A DNA stretch of 6,918 nt from Verrucomicrobiales bacterium (GTDB lineage Bacteria; Verrucomicrobiota; Verrucomicrobiia; Limisphaerales; SXQI01): positions 1-6,918 of the forward strand of contig SXQI01000055.1 in assembly GCA_005793025.1 (NCBI GenBank), given 5' to 3'. The notes beneath the pieces are model-generated. The model did no database searches, was not told where the DNA came from, and saw only the letters and a list, made by a program, of their open reading frames with translations. Shown here in pieces: positions 6,329 to 6,918 of this stretch. Position 1 is the stretch's first letter. Each line of letters begins with the position of its first letter. The translations under genes were made by a program, and so were the position numbers.

Positions 6329-6918
6329 ATGAAGAAAAAAGTCGTGTTGCTCGGAAGCACCGGTTCGATTGGCACCAGTACCATCAAAGTCACAGAGGAC
6401 CTGCATGAAGACATTGAGTTAATCGGACTGGCTGCAGGAACGAATGTTAAACTCCTCGCTGAGCAGACCTTGAGGCATAGGCCATCGACGATTGCGATCT
6501 ACGACTGTGGGTTAGTTCCTCAGTTGGAGGCTCTCTTGCCGAATCCTCCGCGAATTGTGTCAGGGGATTCTGGGTTGATAGAACTCGCAACCTTGCCTGA
6601 AGCAGACATTGTGCTCATCGCGATCGTGGGGACCGCTGGCCTTCAACCTGCATTAGCGGCCATTAGAGCTGGCAAGGATATCGCAGTTGCCTCGAAAGAG
6701 ATCTTGGTCATGGCGGGGGAAATTGTGATGAGTGAGGCTCGGAAGCACGGCGTTCGAGTTCTCGCGGTTGACAGTGAACACTCAGCAATTTTTCAATGTC
6801 TCGATGGCAAGCCATCATCCTCCGTTCGGTGCTTACGATTGACCGCTTCTGGAGGACCATTTCGAACGACTCCGTTGGATGATTTTTCACAAATCACCCT
6901 CGAACACGCATTGAAGCA
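6329..6918 (+). CDS. dxr: 1-deoxy-D-xylulose-5-phosphate reductoisomerase, 3' end cut by window edge
   Basis: This cytosolic enzyme converts DXP to 2-C-methyl-D-erythritol 4-phosphate with NADPH and a divalent metal, the first committed step of the MEP isoprenoid pathway. The frame is open from ATG 6329 to the right edge, giving 196 complete codons, roughly half of the usual 380-400. Visible features are the NADPH-binding GSTGSIGTST (residues 9-18), AAGTNVKLLAEQ (35-46), GTAGLQPALAAIRAGK (101-116), ASKEILVMAGE (121-131) with the conserved Lys-Glu, the metal-binding AVDSEHSAIFQCL (146-158; Asp148, Glu150) and LTASGGPFR (171-179). The more common LANKE appears here as VASKE. It lies 11 bp after cdsA; the spacer is pyrimidine-rich (GTTCCCTCCCAC) and has no Shine-Dalgarno. 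The missing part should hold the second metal ligand and the C-terminal helical domain. Confidence 0.96.
   Translation, partial: MKKKVVLLGSTGSIGTSTIKVTEDLHEDIELIGLAAGTNVKLLAEQTLRHRPSTIAIYDCGLVPQLEALLPNPPRIVSGDSGLIELATLPEADIVLIAIVGTAGLQPALAAIRAGKDIAVASKEILVMAGEIVMSEARKHGVRVLAVDSEHSAIFQCLDGKPSSSVRCLRLTASGGPFRTTPLDDFSQITLEHALK

Noticed and set aside
1..6918. Defence system, CRISPR array, mobile element, tRNA or riboswitch
   Set aside because: I saw no array of repeats, transposase, integrase, cloverleaf-like sequence or defence-domain protein; all sizeable frames are accounted for by ordinary metabolic, transport or propeller genes.

Overview
The window reads as a chromosomal stretch of a free-living Gram-negative-type bacterium. 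It carries chorismate synthase, aspartate-semialdehyde dehydrogenase, CDP-diglyceride synthase and DXP reductoisomerase, plus an exported beta-propeller and a sugar-isomerase-like TIM barrel. The cdsA-dxr order, the near-absence of Shine-Dalgarno motifs, a base composition that looks near 50% GC by eye, and the NHL and TIM-barrel proteins are compatible with the Verrucomicrobiota/Planctomycetota side of the tree. I favour Verrucomicrobiota, but this is inference from style and not from a marker gene.

Layout. On the left, a 3'-truncated aroC runs on the minus strand and diverges from asd on the plus strand. The 104-bp gap between them holds a perfect-consensus promoter (TTGACA, 16 bp, TATAAT, with a TG extension) that would give asd a leader of only a few nucleotides. 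A 9-bp inverted repeat covers part of the asd -35. All other genes are on the plus strand: asd, then 36 bp later a DMT/EamA permease, then an exported six-bladed NHL propeller, then a xylose-isomerase-like TIM barrel. A strong intrinsic terminator closes this set. A second unit follows, with cdsA and 11 bp later dxr, which is cut by the right edge.

Function. aroC (aromatic amino acids), asd (Lys/Met/Thr and diaminopimelate), cdsA (phospholipids) and dxr (isoprenoids) are anabolic housekeeping genes. The three genes between asd and the terminator look accessory: a metabolite exporter-type permease, a secreted propeller whose channel-facing positions carry His/Cys as in peptidyl-hydroxyglycine lyases, and a putative metal-dependent sugar isomerase/epimerase of unknown substrate.

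Most notable. (1) The propeller has a PAL-like set of His, Cys and Tyr. (2) asd has a near-leaderless start. (3) Recognisable ribosome binding sites are missing from six plus-strand genes. I see no CRISPR array, tRNA, rRNA, insertion sequence or obvious defence system. No gap between genes exceeds about 140 bp.
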